Counted from the first letter of the stretch, positions 49,797 through 59,042 are shown. The stretch is DNA of 64,000 bases from Pseudomonas sp. LD120 (GCF_009861525.1 NZ_WVHL01000001.1:496001-560000); one strand, 5' to 3'. Made by a program: numbers and translations. The notes: generated by a model not told the origin, from the sequence alone.

Positions 49797-50094
49797 GTAG
49801 GCGCTGGCTGGCCAGCGAACGCGTTCGCAAGCACGGCACAAACTCCGAGGGCTCCTTTGACCGGCTGGCCGGCGCCGACACGAAATCCGCGATGCACCCG
49901 CCCTGTAGGCGCTGGCTGGCCAGCGAACGCATTCGCAAGCCCGGCACAAACTCCGAGGGCTCCTTTGGCCGGCTGGCCGGCGCCGACACGAAATCCGCGA
50001 TGCACCCGCCCTGTAGGCGCTGGCTGGCCAGCGAACGCGTTCGCAAGCCCGGCACAAACTCCGAGGGCTCCTTTGGCCGGCTGGCCGGCGCCTA
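49797..50094. repeat. tandem array of three REPIN units, 108-bp period
   Basis: Each unit begins GTAGGCGCTGGCTGGCCAGCG (starts at 49797, 49905 and 50013) and ends with the inverted arm GGCTGGCCGGCGCC. The units are almost identical; the last ends in CTAC, whose complement is the TAG stop of madM. This fills the 333-base gap between the convergent mdcR and madM genes; there is no gene in it. Confidence 0.92.
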
Positions 50095-50859
50095 CGCGCC
50101 CAGCAGGCCGCGCATCAGCAGGAACAGCAACGACGGCCCCAGCAGGCAGCCCAGGGCGGTGTAGAACGCCGCCGTCAGGCAACCGTAGGGCACCAGCTTC
50201 GGATCGGTGGCCGCCAAGCCCCCGGCGACGCCGCTGGAGGTGCCCATCAAGCCGCCGAAGATCACCGCGCTGCGCGGGTTATTGAGGCCGATCAACGGGG
50301 CCACGAAGGGCGTCATCACCATCACCAAAATGGCTTTGATCAACCCCGCGGCAATCGACAGCGCCATGACTTCGGAACTGGCGCCAATCGCCGCACCGGT
50401 CACCGGGCCGACGATGTAGGTCACCGCCCCAGCGCCAATGGTGGTCAGGCTCACCGCATCGGTATAGCCAAAGGCAAAGGCCACGCCGACGCCTGCGACA
50501 AAGGACGAGCCGACCCCGACAAACAGCGCCAGGACCCCCACGAACCCGGCCCGTTTCAACTCCACGGAGCTGACCCCGAACGCCGTGGCGACGATCGCAA
50601 AGTCACGCAACATGGCCCCGCCCAACAGGCCGATGCCCGACAGCAGCGGAATATCCACCACCCCCTTCTGCCCGCCGGTAAAGGCACCGCCCACATAAGA
50701 CAGCGCCAGCCCCAGCAAAATGGCGATGGCCGACCCGTGCAAACGGCCCTTGGTAAAGGTTCTGGAGATCCAGTAGGACACCCACATGGTGATCCCGATC
50801 ACCGCAAAACCGCTGATCAGCCCGTAACCGGTAATGACCTTCATCATCGATTCGTACAT
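50092..50859 (-). CDS. madM: malonate transporter subunit MadM
   Basis: 255 residues, several hydrophobic helices (GYGLISGFAVIGITMWVSYWISRTF, IPLLSGIGLLGGAMLRDFAIVATAFG, ITYIVGPVTGAAIGASSEVMALSIAAGL). MadL and MadM together form a Na+-dependent malonate importer in the malonate-decarboxylase systems. Its start is five bases after the madL stop, so the two are coupled. The TAG stop lies within the REP arm at 50092-50094. Confidence 0.9.
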   Translation of the reverse strand: MYESMMKVITGYGLISGFAVIGITMWVSYWISRTFTKGRLHGSAIAILLGLALSYVGGAFTGGQKGVVDIPLLSGIGLLGGAMLRDFAIVATAFGVSSVELKRAGFVGVLALFVGVGSSFVAGVGVAFAFGYTDAVSLTTIGAGAVTYIVGPVTGAAIGASSEVMALSIAAGLIKAILVMVMTPFVAPLIGLNNPRSAVIFGGLMGTSSGVAGGLAATDPKLVPYGCLTAAFYTALGCLLGPSLLFLLMRGLLGA

Positions 50860-50864
50860 GGCCC

Positions 50865-51257
50865 TTACCCCACTGTTTTCTGAGGAGCGGCGACATCCGG
50901 CGCCTTGTTGCCGATGCGCACCAGCACCGGCACCAGGGCAAAGGCGATCACCACCGCCAGGGTGCCCGCGAGAATCGCCATCGGCCCGCCCTTGAGCGCG
51001 CCGTAGACGTTCTGCTGCGCGGCCATGGCCACCACGATGGGGATGTACACCGCGCCCCAGAACTCCACGCCCTGTTCGGACTTGGCGGTGAACAGCCCGC
51101 GCTTGTGCAGGTAGCTGCCCAAGCCGATCAACAGCAGCATGGCGATACCGACACCGCCGACATTGGCCGGTACACCGATCAATTTGCCCAGCAGCTCACC
51201 GATGAAAATACCCGCCAGGGTACAAAAGGCCAGGAAGGCCACACCGTAGATAATCAT
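50865..51257 (-). CDS. madL: malonate transporter subunit MadL
   Basis: 130 residues from ATG 51257 (GAGGA nine bases upstream). A small protein with four hydrophobic helices: MIIYGVAFLAFCTLAGIFIGELLGKLIGVPANVGGVGIAMLLLIGLG, FWGAVYIPIVVAMAAQQNVY, and AGTLAVVIAFALVPVLVRIG. It acts with MadM in malonate uptake. It lies 67 bases after mdcH, the longest gap in the operon, so an internal promoter is possible. Confidence 0.9.
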   Translation of the reverse strand: MIIYGVAFLAFCTLAGIFIGELLGKLIGVPANVGGVGIAMLLLIGLGSYLHKRGLFTAKSEQGVEFWGAVYIPIVVAMAAQQNVYGALKGGPMAILAGTLAVVIAFALVPVLVRIGNKAPDVAAPQKTVG

Positions 51258-51324
51258 TGTTGTTGTCCTCAAAGTGCATCGTCGAAGTTGTTGTTCTTGT
51301 GCTTCGTCAGCCTGAGTCGGTGCT

Positions 51325-52260
51325 CTATCGGTCGCGGTTGCCCTCCTCACTCAACAGGGCTTGCAGGGTGTCCAGGCGCGCGCCATCGAAGGCGATCACC
51401 GTCCCTTGGGCAAACACCCGGCGGGCCAGCCCAGTCAGTACCGCGCCGGGTGGCAGTTCGATCTGCAGGCGCACCCCGCGCTCGTACGCGCCTTGCACGG
51501 TGCCGCGCCAGTCCACCACCCGGCACATGTTGAACGCCAGGTCGTCGCGTAACTGCTCCAGCGTGCGCAGCGGCCGTGCCCGGCTGCCACTGAGGTAATC
51601 CAGCACGGGCATCTGCAAGGGCACCTCGGCAAAGGCCGCGGCCAGGGTCTGGGCCGGTTGCTCCAGCAGTGGGCAATGGGACGGCACACTGACCGCCAGC
51701 CGCTTGGCCACGCCGACTGCGCAACCGCGGGCCAGCTCGGCCACCGCCTGCATCGCCGCCTCGCTGCCAGCGATCACCACCTGGCTGTCAGCGTTGATAT
51801 TGGCCAGGTACACCGGCCTCTGCGGGCTGTGGACCTGGGCCAGCAGCCCTTCCACCGTCGCCAGATCCAGGCCGATCAGGGCGGTCATGCCATAGCCCTG
51901 CGGGTACGCCTGCTGCATCAATTCCCCCCGCAGACGCACCAGGCGCAAGGCATCGGCAAAGCCCAGGGCCCCGGCCACCACCGCCGCCGGATAGGCGCCG
52001 ATGGACAGGCCCGCCACATAGTCCGCCCGGAGCGGCGCTTGCAGCAGGGTCCGGGCACTGGCCACGCCGGCGATCAGCAGGCACAGCTGCACCGCCCGGG
52101 TGCTGGCCAGGGCCTGGGGCGAATCCAGTGTCAGTACGTCTTCCCCCAAGACCTCACTGGCTTCCTGCAGGCAGGCCCGGGTTTCCGGGCTTGGCGGCAG
52201 ACGCTGGAGCATCCCCGGCTGCTGCGCGCCTTGGCCCGGAAATACCAACAGGCTGCTCAT
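51325..52260 (-). CDS. mdcH: malonate decarboxylase malonyl-ACP acyltransferase MdcH
   Basis: 311 residues from ATG 52260. A FabD-like malonyl-CoA:ACP transacylase with LLVFPGQGAQQPGM and the catalytic-serine block YVAGLSIGAYPAAVVAG (GLSIG for GHSxG) plus a later histidine in VSVPSHCPLL. It probably loads malonyl groups onto the special acyl-carrier subunit MdcC. Its ATG overlaps the stop of mdcG (ATGA). Confidence 0.9.
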   Translation of the reverse strand: MSSLLVFPGQGAQQPGMLQRLPPSPETRACLQEASEVLGEDVLTLDSPQALASTRAVQLCLLIAGVASARTLLQAPLRADYVAGLSIGAYPAAVVAGALGFADALRLVRLRGELMQQAYPQGYGMTALIGLDLATVEGLLAQVHSPQRPVYLANINADSQVVIAGSEAAMQAVAELARGCAVGVAKRLAVSVPSHCPLLEQPAQTLAAAFAEVPLQMPVLDYLSGSRARPLRTLEQLRDDLAFNMCRVVDWRGTVQGAYERGVRLQIELPPGAVLTGLARRVFAQGTVIAFDGARLDTLQALLSEEGNRDR

Positions 52261-52886
52261 GCCAACAGCTCCAGAGGGCACCAGGGATCGCTGACCAAGC
52301 GCGCGCCCTCGGCACTTTTAAGCAGCACCCGAGGCGCCGTTCCCGCCCATTCCCGCAGGGCCAGAGCGCCGGCCGGCACCTGCAGTTGCAGATCCACCGG
52401 GCACTCGGCGCACTCCAACAGGGCCAGCAGCTCCCGGGCCTGAGCCCGGGAAAAGGGTTCCGGCGTGCGCAGGATCAGGTCCAGGTCGCTGTGCTGATGC
52501 AACGCAGCCACCCCAGAGGCCAGCTCGAAACCGGCACTGCCGCTGACGCCCCAGACCAGGCCCAGGGCATCCAGCTCGCCACGCAGCTGCTGCAAGGCCT
52601 GAAGCGCCGGCAACGAGCGCGAGCCACACAGCTGGCACAGCGCTTCGGGATGTACCCCACGCAGTACCGACTCCAACGCCAGCAGAGCCGGGTAGCGCTG
52701 CTCGCGGGTGCGACCGCGTAGGCCGACCGCGATCTGCCCCGGCGCCGTCAGCGCCCGCCGCACCACCACCGGCTGCCCGGCCTCCAGCACGGCAAAGGCC
52801 CAATCCGGCGCATCGGCGGCCAACTGCGCCGGGGTCATGCCCCACAGCAAGTCGTGGGGCAGCCAGGGGCCGAGGCCGTTCACCAT
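52257..52886 (-). CDS. mdcG: phosphoribosyl-dephospho-CoA transferase MdcG
   Basis: 209 residues from ATG 52886. It transfers the 2'-(5''-triphosphoribosyl)-3'-dephospho-CoA prosthetic group from MdcB onto apo-MdcC. PWLPHDLLWGM, WGVSGSAGFELASG and HQHSDLDLILR (nucleotidyltransferase-like GSA...DLD motif) are visible. The ATG overlaps the mdcE stop by the ATGGTGA arrangement. Residues further upstream in the open frame overlap mdcE and are unlikely to be translated. Confidence 0.88.
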   Translation of the reverse strand: MVNGLGPWLPHDLLWGMTPAQLAADAPDWAFAVLEAGQPVVVRRALTAPGQIAVGLRGRTREQRYPALLALESVLRGVHPEALCQLCGSRSLPALQALQQLRGELDALGLVWGVSGSAGFELASGVAALHQHSDLDLILRTPEPFSRAQARELLALLECAECPVDLQLQVPAGALALREWAGTAPRVLLKSAEGARLVSDPWCPLELLA

Positions 52887-53683
52887 TGTTCCCGCAGCAA
52901 TTGGCGAACCCGGCTCGACGCCGCCCGGTTCGACGCCCCCAGACGGCAGCTCAGGTCGACGCCTTTGGCCCGCACGTCGGCAATCGCCGCCAACAGGCAT
53001 TCCTCGACGACCGCCAGATCCTCCACTGCCGGCTGTTCAATCTGCCGCACCGATACGCTTTCCCAGAGCAGCCCGAGACTGGCGTAGCTGTCGATGTCAT
53101 AGGCCATGGGCGGCACGCTGGCGGCCAGGGCTTCCAGTTCCTCGACACTGCGCAGGGTGACCCGCGCCGCCGACGCCTTGCCCATGGCATGCACCATCAC
53201 CCCGGGATCGCGCAGGGCGATCAAGCGGTTGGCCTGATAACCGTGGGCCAGAAAGGCTCCGGACATGGCCTTGCCCACCAGCAGGGCAATCACCGGGTGC
53301 CCGGCCAGGCGGGCCCGGGCATAGCTGTCGGCGGCCGCGGCCAGGGCCTGATGAATGCCCAAAGCCTCTTCACGTCGGCCATAGGCCTGGCTCGGCACAT
53401 CGACGATGGCAATCAGCGCCCGCTTGTGGGGCTGGTCGCGGTCAGTGTCGATCAGCTCATCCACGGCCTTAGCCAGACCCCAGCCTTCCAGCAGGCCAAC
53501 CTCGCCCTGGCGGGCACGGGGAAAGCGATTTTCCGGGTCGGCCACCACGGCGATAAAACGCACCGGCTGCCCCGCCAGCTCGCCATCGGCCACCCGCAGC
53601 GACGGCGGCAGGCCGGCCACCAGCGCGGCGCCGCCACTCAAGGCGTTGAACCAGTTCAAACCCCGCAAAGAACAAGCACTCAT
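52880..53683 (-). CDS. mdcE: malonate decarboxylase gamma subunit MdcE
   Basis: 267 residues. With MdcD it forms the carboxyltransferase-like decarboxylase part that removes CO2 from malonyl-S-ACP. A crotonase-like fold: VGLLEGWGLAKAVDELID, LIAIVDVPSQAYGRREEALGIHQALAAA and GKAMSGAFLAHGYQANRLIAL. Its start overlaps the mdcD stop (ATGA). Confidence 0.9.
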   Translation of the reverse strand: MSACSLRGLNWFNALSGGAALVAGLPPSLRVADGELAGQPVRFIAVVADPENRFPRARQGEVGLLEGWGLAKAVDELIDTDRDQPHKRALIAIVDVPSQAYGRREEALGIHQALAAAADSYARARLAGHPVIALLVGKAMSGAFLAHGYQANRLIALRDPGVMVHAMGKASAARVTLRSVEELEALAASVPPMAYDIDSYASLGLLWESVSVRQIEQPAVEDLAVVEECLLAAIADVRAKGVDLSCRLGASNRAASSRVRQLLREQW

Positions 53684-54531
53684 GAGCGGTCTCCTTGATA
53701 CAGATCGCGAACCGTCGCCGCATCGATTTGCGGCCCCGTGTCCAGACGAGCCAGACGTTGCAGGTAGTGTTCGGCCTCGCGGCTGCGTTGCCGCGGGGGC
53801 AAGCCGAGGGCCAGCAACTCGCGGACCTGGGCCTGGATCTGCGCCACATCGTCGGCCACATAACGGTCCACCAGGCCACTGGCGAAACGCTGCTCGCCGC
53901 CGGTCAGGCTCCAGATGAACGGCCGGTCCCGTGAGTCGTATTCCTCAAGCCCGGCTTCCTGTTCGATTACCTGCGGGCCGTTGAGCCCCAGGCGCGCTTC
54001 CTGGGTGACCACAAGATAACTGCACAGCCCGGCGGCAATCGACATGCCGCCAAAGCAGCCGACGCTGCCGGCCACCACGCCGATCACCGGCTGGTACTGG
54101 CACAGGTCGACGATCGCCGCGTGGATGTCGGCAATCGCCGCCAGCCCCAGGTTGGCTTCCTGCAAGCGCACGCCACCGGTTTCCAGCAGCAGCACGGCAC
54201 AGGTCGGGATGCCGTTGCGGTTGTCCTCGGCGGCCAGCTCCAGGGCCCCGGCGATCTTCGCCCCGCCCACCTCGCCGAGGCTGCCGCCCTGGAAGACGCC
54301 TTCGATGGCGGCCACCACCACCGGCAGAGCATCGATGCTGCCCTTGGCGATCACCACCCCGTCATCGGCCTGGGGCACCACGCCCTGGCGCGCCAGCCAC
54401 GGCGACATGACCCGCTGGAACGGGTCCAACAGCTCACGAAAACTGCCGGCATCCAGCAAGGCCCGAGCGCGCTGGCGGGCGCCCAGTTCGACGAAGCTGC
54501 GCTTGTTCAACAAAGCCGCCGTGTCAGTCAT
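53680..54531 (-). CDS. mdcD: malonate decarboxylase beta subunit MdcD
   Basis: 283 residues from ATG 54531. The partner of MdcE in the decarboxylase. LNKRSFVELGARQRARALLDAGSFRELLDPF, GVVIAKGSIDALPVVVAAIEGVFQGGSLGEVGGAKIAGALELA and LLLETGGVRLQEANLGLAAIADIH are conserved blocks of the biotin-independent enzyme. It overlaps the mdcC stop by eight bases. Confidence 0.92.
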   Translation of the reverse strand: MTDTAALLNKRSFVELGARQRARALLDAGSFRELLDPFQRVMSPWLARQGVVPQADDGVVIAKGSIDALPVVVAAIEGVFQGGSLGEVGGAKIAGALELAAEDNRNGIPTCAVLLLETGGVRLQEANLGLAAIADIHAAIVDLCQYQPVIGVVAGSVGCFGGMSIAAGLCSYLVVTQEARLGLNGPQVIEQEAGLEEYDSRDRPFIWSLTGGEQRFASGLVDRYVADDVAQIQAQVRELLALGLPPRQRSREAEHYLQRLARLDTGPQIDAATVRDLYQGDRS

Positions 54532-54823
54532 GGCCGATCTCCTCGAAGCCCTGTTCCAGGCGCAGGCGCACCACTCCGGGCGTGGCGCCAAAATCATGGA
54601 TATCAATCGCCAAGGCCGGTGGCGTCTGGCCGTCGAACAGGCGTTCGAACAAGTGCTGCCAGCGGGCGGCGCTGCCATTGACCGAGGTCTGCACCTGGAT
54701 GGTCAATGTGCCGGGCTGCCCCGGCTCCAGCAGCACTTCCAGGTCGCCGGAGCCGACACAGCCCACCAGAGCGCGGCCACGGCCGGGCTGGCCAGCGGGG
54801 AATTCAAAGGACAAGGTTTCCAT
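54524..54823 (-). CDS. mdcC: malonate decarboxylase acyl carrier protein MdcC (delta subunit)
   Basis: 99 residues. The swinging-arm subunit that carries the acyl group on a dephospho-CoA-derived prosthetic group attached to a serine. The likely attachment is Ser25 in VGCVGSGDLEVLLEP. It overlaps mdcB and mdcD at its two ends, so its level is tied to theirs. Confidence 0.9.
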   Translation of the reverse strand: METLSFEFPAGQPGRGRALVGCVGSGDLEVLLEPGQPGTLTIQVQTSVNGSAARWQHLFERLFDGQTPPALAIDIHDFGATPGVVRLRLEQGFEEIGHD

Positions 54824-55698
54824 CAGTTCGCTCCCTGGTGAAAGGCATCGGCGGATTCGATCCGGTCCAGCAGCAGGCTGGCCGCCAGCAAGTCGGCGGC
54901 GCCGCCGGGCGAGGCATTCAAGGTCAGTAGTTGCAGGTCCAGTTCGTGCAGCCGGCGGCGCCCGGCGAGGCTGGCGCTGCCACCGGCGTCGAGCACCGCC
55001 TGGGCACCCTGTTGCATGGCGTGCAGGCCCTGTTCACCGGCGCGGTAGAGCACGCAGGTGTCGGCCAGCCGGCTCATGATCGCCAGCAAGGCATCGAGCC
55101 GGGCGTTCTGTTCGCCATGGCCCTGGGCGCGGCTGCGCTTGAGCTGCGGCAACCCCCATTGCAGCACCGCGGGAAAGCCCTGCTGGGCTTCTTCGCGAGC
55201 GCCGCGCACGCCGTAGCGGATCGCCACCTGGGCGCCGTGGCTCAGGGGCCGTGGCGCGTAACGGTCCTCCAGCAGGGCCAGGCGCGCGGCCCGCAGCGCG
55301 ACACTGCCGGCCACTGTGGCTTGAGGCTCCAGCGCGGCGGCGGCCACCAGCAGGCCCAGGGCCCAGATCGCCCCACGGTGAGTGTTCACCCCGCCGGTGG
55401 TGGTCAGCATGGCCCGCTCGCCTTCGCGACCTATGCGCCCCAGGGCTTCGCGCAGGGGCAGGCCGACGGCGCCGAATGCCAGCGCCGCCTCGGCCATTTC
55501 CTTGAAGGCCGGCCACAGGGACAAGGCCGAAGCGTGCATCAAGCCCAGGTGCAGATCGGTATGGGCGCCATTGCCACGGCGGTCCACCAGGGCCGGCTTG
55601 GGCGACAGGTCGGCCTCGTCGATCAACGCGTCCACCGCCAGGTCCGCCAGGCGCTCGGCCAGGCTCAGGGGTGGTGATTGCAGGTTGAGTGCGTGCAT
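54823..55698 (-). CDS. mdcB: triphosphoribosyl-dephospho-CoA synthase MdcB
   Basis: 291 residues from ATG 55698 (CitG-like). It makes the prosthetic-group precursor for MdcC from dephospho-CoA and [33 protein letters not shown] carries the CitG/MdcB signature (KPGLVD-like plus NGAHTD), and [21 protein letters not shown] the GVNTHKG-like block. Its start overlaps the mdcA stop (TAATG). Confidence 0.9.
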   Translation of the reverse strand: MHALNLQSPPLSLAERLADLAVDALIDEADLSPKPALVDRRGNGAHTDLHLGLMHASALSLWPAFKEMAEAALAFGAVGLPLREALGRIGREGERAMLTTTGGVNTHRGAIWALGLLVAAAALEPQATVAGSVALRAARLALLEDRYAPRPLSHGAQVAIRYGVRGAREEAQQGFPAVLQWGLPQLKRSRAQGHGEQNARLDALLAIMSRLADTCVLYRAGEQGLHAMQQGAQAVLDAGGSASLAGRRRLHELDLQLLTLNASPGGAADLLAASLLLDRIESADAFHQGAN

Positions 55699-57374
55699 TA
55701 CCAGCTCCTGAACTTGGCGGGCGGGTTGTACAAACCACCGGACCACTGCACCAGATCGGCGACGCTTTTCGCCGCCAGCAGCTCGCGGCTGGCATCGGTG
55801 CGACGGATACCCAGGTCTTCCGGCAAGGCGATCAGCCCTTCACGGCGCATGCGCGCGGTGTCCTTGGGGTTGTGCCGCAGACCGATGGCGGTGACTCCGG
55901 CCACGGCGGCGATCATCACCTGGCGTTCTTCCAGGGAGCGGGCCTTGTACAGGTAGGCGATGCCCTCCTCGGTCAGCAGGTGGGTGACATCGTCGCCGTA
56001 GATCATGATCGGCGCCAGCGGCATGCCGCTCTTGCGCGCCACGTCCACCGCGTCGAGTGTCTCGACGAAGGTCGGTTTGCCGCCTTCCTGGAAGGTTTCC
56101 ACCATCTGCACCACCAGCTTCTTGCCGCGCTCCAACATGGCCTGAGGGGCATCGCTCGGGTCTAAGCGCATGTCCAGCCAGGCCGGGGTGCCGTGGCGCC
56201 GCCCGCGCGGGTCGTGGCCCATGTTCGGCGCACCGCCGAAACCGGCCAGGCGACCACGGGTCACGGTGGAAGAATGGCCGTCGCCATCCACCTGCAAGGT
56301 GGCGCCGATAAACAGGTCCACCGCGTATTGCCCGGCCAATTGGCAGAACATCCGGTTGGAACGCAGCGAACCGTCGCGGCCGGTGAAGAACACGTCCGGG
56401 CGCGCGGCGATGTAGTGCTCCATGCCCAATTCGGTGCCGAAGCAATGCACGCTGTCCACCCAGCCACTTTCAATGGCCGGAATCAGGGTCGGGTGGGGAT
56501 TGAGGGTCCAGTTGCGGCAGATCTTGCCCTTGAGCCCCAGGGATTCGCCGTAGGTGGGCAGGATCAGCTCGATGGCCGCGGTGTTGAAACCGATGCCGTG
56601 GTTCAGCGACTGCACGTTGTGTTTTTCGTAGATGCCGCGGATCGCCATCATCGCCATCAGCACGTGCACCGGCTTGATATGGCGCGGGTCGCGGGTGAAC
56701 AGCGGCTCGATGTAGAACGGCTTGTCGGCCACCACCACGAAATCCACCCAGGAGGCGGGAATGTCGACCCGGGGCAGCTCGCTGACGTCATCCACCAACT
56801 GGTTGACCTGGACGATGACAATGCCGTCGCTGAAGGCCGCCGGCTCGATCAGCGCTGGGGTGTCCTCGGTGCTGGGGCCGGTGTAGATGTTGCCGGCGCG
56901 GTCGGCCATGAAGCCGGCGGAGAGCACCACATTGGGGATCAGGTCCACCACCAGCCGCGCATAGAGTTCGATGTAGGTGTGGATGGCGCCGATTTCCAGC
57001 AGCCCGTCTTCCAGCAACTGGCTGATGCGCAGGCTCTGGGTGCCGGCGAAGGAAAAGTCCAGCTTGCGGGCGATGCCGCGCTCAAACAGGTCCAGGTGCT
57101 CGGAGCGACCAACGCTGGGCATGATCATGTGCAGATCATGCAGCTTGGCCGGGTCGGCCTTGGCTAGGGAGCGGGAGAGAAAGTCCGCCTGCTTCTGGTT
57201 GTTGCCCTCCAGCACCACCCGGTCGCCGGGCAGGATCAGAGCCTCCAGCGCCGCGACGATCTGGTCGGTCGGCAACACCACGCCATCGGCGAGGGCCCGC
57301 ACCTGTTCGAGGCGCCGCTGCTTTTCGCTGCGCCGCCGCGACCAGCGCGCGTCGGGGGAAATTATTGTTGTCAT
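55698..57374 (-). CDS. mdcA: malonate decarboxylase alpha subunit MdcA (ACP transferase)
   Basis: 558 residues from ATG 57374 (GGAG five bases upstream; a GTG two codons earlier is possible). It moves malonyl onto MdcC by exchanging with acetyl-S-ACP. Characteristic blocks: [78 protein letters not shown] and [27 protein letters not shown]. It is the first gene of the mdcABCDEGH-madLM operon. Confidence 0.94.
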   Translation of the reverse strand: MTTIISPDARWSRRRSEKQRRLEQVRALADGVVLPTDQIVAALEALILPGDRVVLEGNNQKQADFLSRSLAKADPAKLHDLHMIMPSVGRSEHLDLFERGIARKLDFSFAGTQSLRISQLLEDGLLEIGAIHTYIELYARLVVDLIPNVVLSAGFMADRAGNIYTGPSTEDTPALIEPAAFSDGIVIVQVNQLVDDVSELPRVDIPASWVDFVVVADKPFYIEPLFTRDPRHIKPVHVLMAMMAIRGIYEKHNVQSLNHGIGFNTAAIELILPTYGESLGLKGKICRNWTLNPHPTLIPAIESGWVDSVHCFGTELGMEHYIAARPDVFFTGRDGSLRSNRMFCQLAGQYAVDLFIGATLQVDGDGHSSTVTRGRLAGFGGAPNMGHDPRGRRHGTPAWLDMRLDPSDAPQAMLERGKKLVVQMVETFQEGGKPTFVETLDAVDVARKSGMPLAPIMIYGDDVTHLLTEEGIAYLYKARSLEERQVMIAAVAGVTAIGLRHNPKDTARMRREGLIALPEDLGIRRTDASRELLAAKSVADLVQWSGGLYNPPAKFRSW

Positions 57375-57719
57375 GCTCACTCCACGGGTTCGCTGTCGTG
57401 GCAGCCACCTTAGGAGTGAAAACGGGGGGCATCAATCAAGCGCGGCGTTGAATCGTTACGCTGAGGGTAATGATTGGAGGGTGTGTGGGCTGTAGGTAAT
57501 GGCAACACTTTGGCGGTTGTTGCAGCGCTGGGGGGGACAGCATAGTTGCCCGGTCGCCGACGCATCGACGGCCGATCTTAACCGGTCGAAATGTGGGGCT
57601 GTGAACGCATAAGCGCCATTCATTACCATGCTGGCGCTTTGCTGAGCGGCATCCTTAATGGTGGCTGTGCGCGGGACACCTTCGGGTGTGCCGGGGAATG
57701 TTCATAGCTCCATCCCTGG
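57375..57719. other. intergenic region upstream of mdcA
   Basis: 345 bases without a convincing gene. Near mdcA (57433-57476) the hexamers CAATCA and TGATTG form a widely spaced dyad and CAAGCG/GCGTTG a tighter imperfect one, possible MdcR sites. The rest (57560-57719) continues in a second frame from the small coding sequence at 57720 and may hold eroded secretion-island sequence. Confidence 0.4.
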
Positions 57720-57839
57720 TCAGCTAACCCTCGCACAACTGCCTCCCACTTTTTTAGCCGCAAAGGATGACTCGGAATGTTTTTTCGCACTGTATGCCGC
57801 TTGCGCGTAATAAGGCATTAGCTCGATCGGTTTATTCAT
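57720..57839 (-). CDS. 39-residue coding sequence coupled to the gene before it; function unknown
   Basis: The ATG at 57839 overlaps the stop of the upstream gene (ATGAATAA), the usual sign of translational coupling. It begins NKPIELMPYYAQAAY, a plausible beginning of a larger protein, but ends after 39 residues in GGSCARVS. A one-base shift after that keeps an open frame for about 34 more codons (GWSYEHSPAHPKVSR), so a truncated or frameshifted gene is possible. I do not recognise it. Confidence 0.42.
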   Translation of the reverse strand: MNKPIELMPYYAQAAYSAKKHSESSFAAKKVGGSCARVS

Positions 57840-58392
57840 TGCCAGATGCCTTACGTGTTTGCTCGTCGGCCCAAAATGGAAGTTCGATCTTGTTAAAATT
57901 AGCCTTGGCATCAGCCGGCCCGTAAGTTGTTGGGTCTTTAACTTCCGGTGCGGGAAAATAGCGGACGCCACCGCTGCTTTGCAAAACAAACTGTGCTCGA
58001 ACCGCCCAGTACCAGTTGCGAGTTTTAAAGGTGGACGGATCTATATTGGCAGGAAGGGTAGAAAAATAGAGCTCAAGGCTGTCGTTAAATAGCCGCTGTG
58101 CTTTGGGTAGGGAGCACATGGTTGGCGCTTGAATATCGGTAAGGTCGGGCGAACCTTTGATGCTGTAGTGGGTGATGACTTCGCAGAGTCGGCAATCCGC
58201 CTCGATATCGACGCCCCCCAAACTACCCAGCAAACCTGGAAGTCGACTTTCTATACGGATCAGTGTGTCGGCACTGCGCATTGAATGAGGTACGTCAGCA
58301 CGGAAGTCCGGTTTGGCGTTGGGCTCGAAGAGGGTGTTGCGGCCAATGGAAATGCTGATGCCGGCGAGCGCTCCAAGCAGGCGGTAGAACAC
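57832..58392 (-). CDS. unrecognised Hcp-linked protein, perhaps a 3' fragment
   Basis: 186 residues from GTG 58392. VFYRLLGALAGISISIG opens directly with a hydrophobic segment. Later blocks are SADTLIRIESRLPGLLGSLGGVDIEADCRLCEVITHYSIKG and RNWYWAVRAQFVLQSSGGVRYFPAPEV. It has no signal peptide and I cannot name a domain. The codon use is less GC-rich than neighbours. It sits 131 bases behind hcp on the same strand, so an effector, immunity or adaptor role in type VI secretion is plausible by position. The absence of a proper start and ribosome site suggests the 5' part is missing. Confidence 0.5.
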   Translation of the reverse strand: MFYRLLGALAGISISIGRNTLFEPNAKPDFRADVPHSMRSADTLIRIESRLPGLLGSLGGVDIEADCRLCEVITHYSIKGSPDLTDIQAPTMCSLPKAQRLFNDSLELYFSTLPANIDPSTFKTRNWYWAVRAQFVLQSSGGVRYFPAPEVKDPTTYGPADAKANFNKIELPFWADEQTRKASGNE

Positions 58393-58523
58393 CTCTTGTG
58401 GGTCTTAAGTGCAAGGCTGAAGCGCCACCCTTGTGCCTCGATGCGGGCAGTGCAACTGCTGAATGAATAAGGGCCCGGACCAGCGGGGCTGGCCAGGGCG
58501 CGGTAACGGTCGAGCGGCCTTCC
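58393..58523 (-). other. possible eroded 5' part of the Hcp-linked gene
   Basis: After the hcp stop this region reads openly in one frame to CTARIEAQGWRFSLALKTHK, and the next gene's frame begins DPQEVFYRLL right after a stop with a one-base offset. This looks like a frameshifted junction between two parts of one ancestral gene. It could also be chance. Confidence 0.3.
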
Positions 58524-59042
58524 TTAGCCGGTGACCGGAGTCCGCCAGTCATCGGAGCCGGAAGTGCCGGAGACTTCGTGGGTCCAGGTGATCTTGCGGT
58601 AGGTGAAGTGCACGTCTTCCAGGTGGGTGAAGTGGGCATTGCCCGGGTCCTGGCAGTTGTGCATGTAGTCCTTGATGTCGACGATGATCGCGTCCTCAAG
58701 GGTGGTGGTGTAGTAGTGCTCCTGGGTGCCGGCGGCGGAGGTGCGGTACCACTGGATGACGATCTCGGTCAGGCGCTCGCCCGAGGTCAGGGCCGCCAGC
58801 AGCAGCGGCGACGCCTTGTCGAAGACCTTGGTGATGATCACCGGCTTGTGCACCCGCTGGCCGGTGGGCTGGCCGGATTGCGGGTCGCGGGGGATGATCA
58901 CTTCGTGCTGGAAACCCTGGACCATGACCTGGTCTTCATGACCTTCCTGGTAGGTGTTGCCCACGGAATCGGCGGTAAAGGCCCCGGCGGTGATCAGCCC
59001 CTGTTTGGTGCCGGTGACGGACATATACGCTGGCGTTGCCAT
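58524..59042 (-). CDS. hcp: type VI secretion tube protein Hcp
   Basis: 172 residues, the size of Hcp1-type proteins. Hcp hexamers stack into the tube of the type VI secretion system and carry effectors. MATPAYMSVTGTKQGLITAGAFTADSVGNTYQEGHEDQVMVQGFQHEVIIPRDPQSGQPTGQRVHKPVIITKVFDKASP is the typical front, and HFTHLEDVHFTYRKITWTHEVSGTSGSDDW the conserved end. AAGGAG precedes ATG 59042. No other T6SS structural gene is in the window, so this is an orphan hcp island, probably serving a T6SS encoded elsewhere. Confidence 0.95.
   Translation of the reverse strand: MATPAYMSVTGTKQGLITAGAFTADSVGNTYQEGHEDQVMVQGFQHEVIIPRDPQSGQPTGQRVHKPVIITKVFDKASPLLLAALTSGERLTEIVIQWYRTSAAGTQEHYYTTTLEDAIIVDIKDYMHNCQDPGNAHFTHLEDVHFTYRKITWTHEVSGTSGSDDWRTPVTG

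Noticed and set aside
49797-50094. CRISPR array
   Set aside because: The units are contiguous 108-bp repeats with internal palindromes and no unique spacers; no cas genes are present.
54532-54678. Upstream extension of mdcD
   Set aside because: It lies entirely within mdcC in another frame; the ATG at 54531 gives the family N-terminus.
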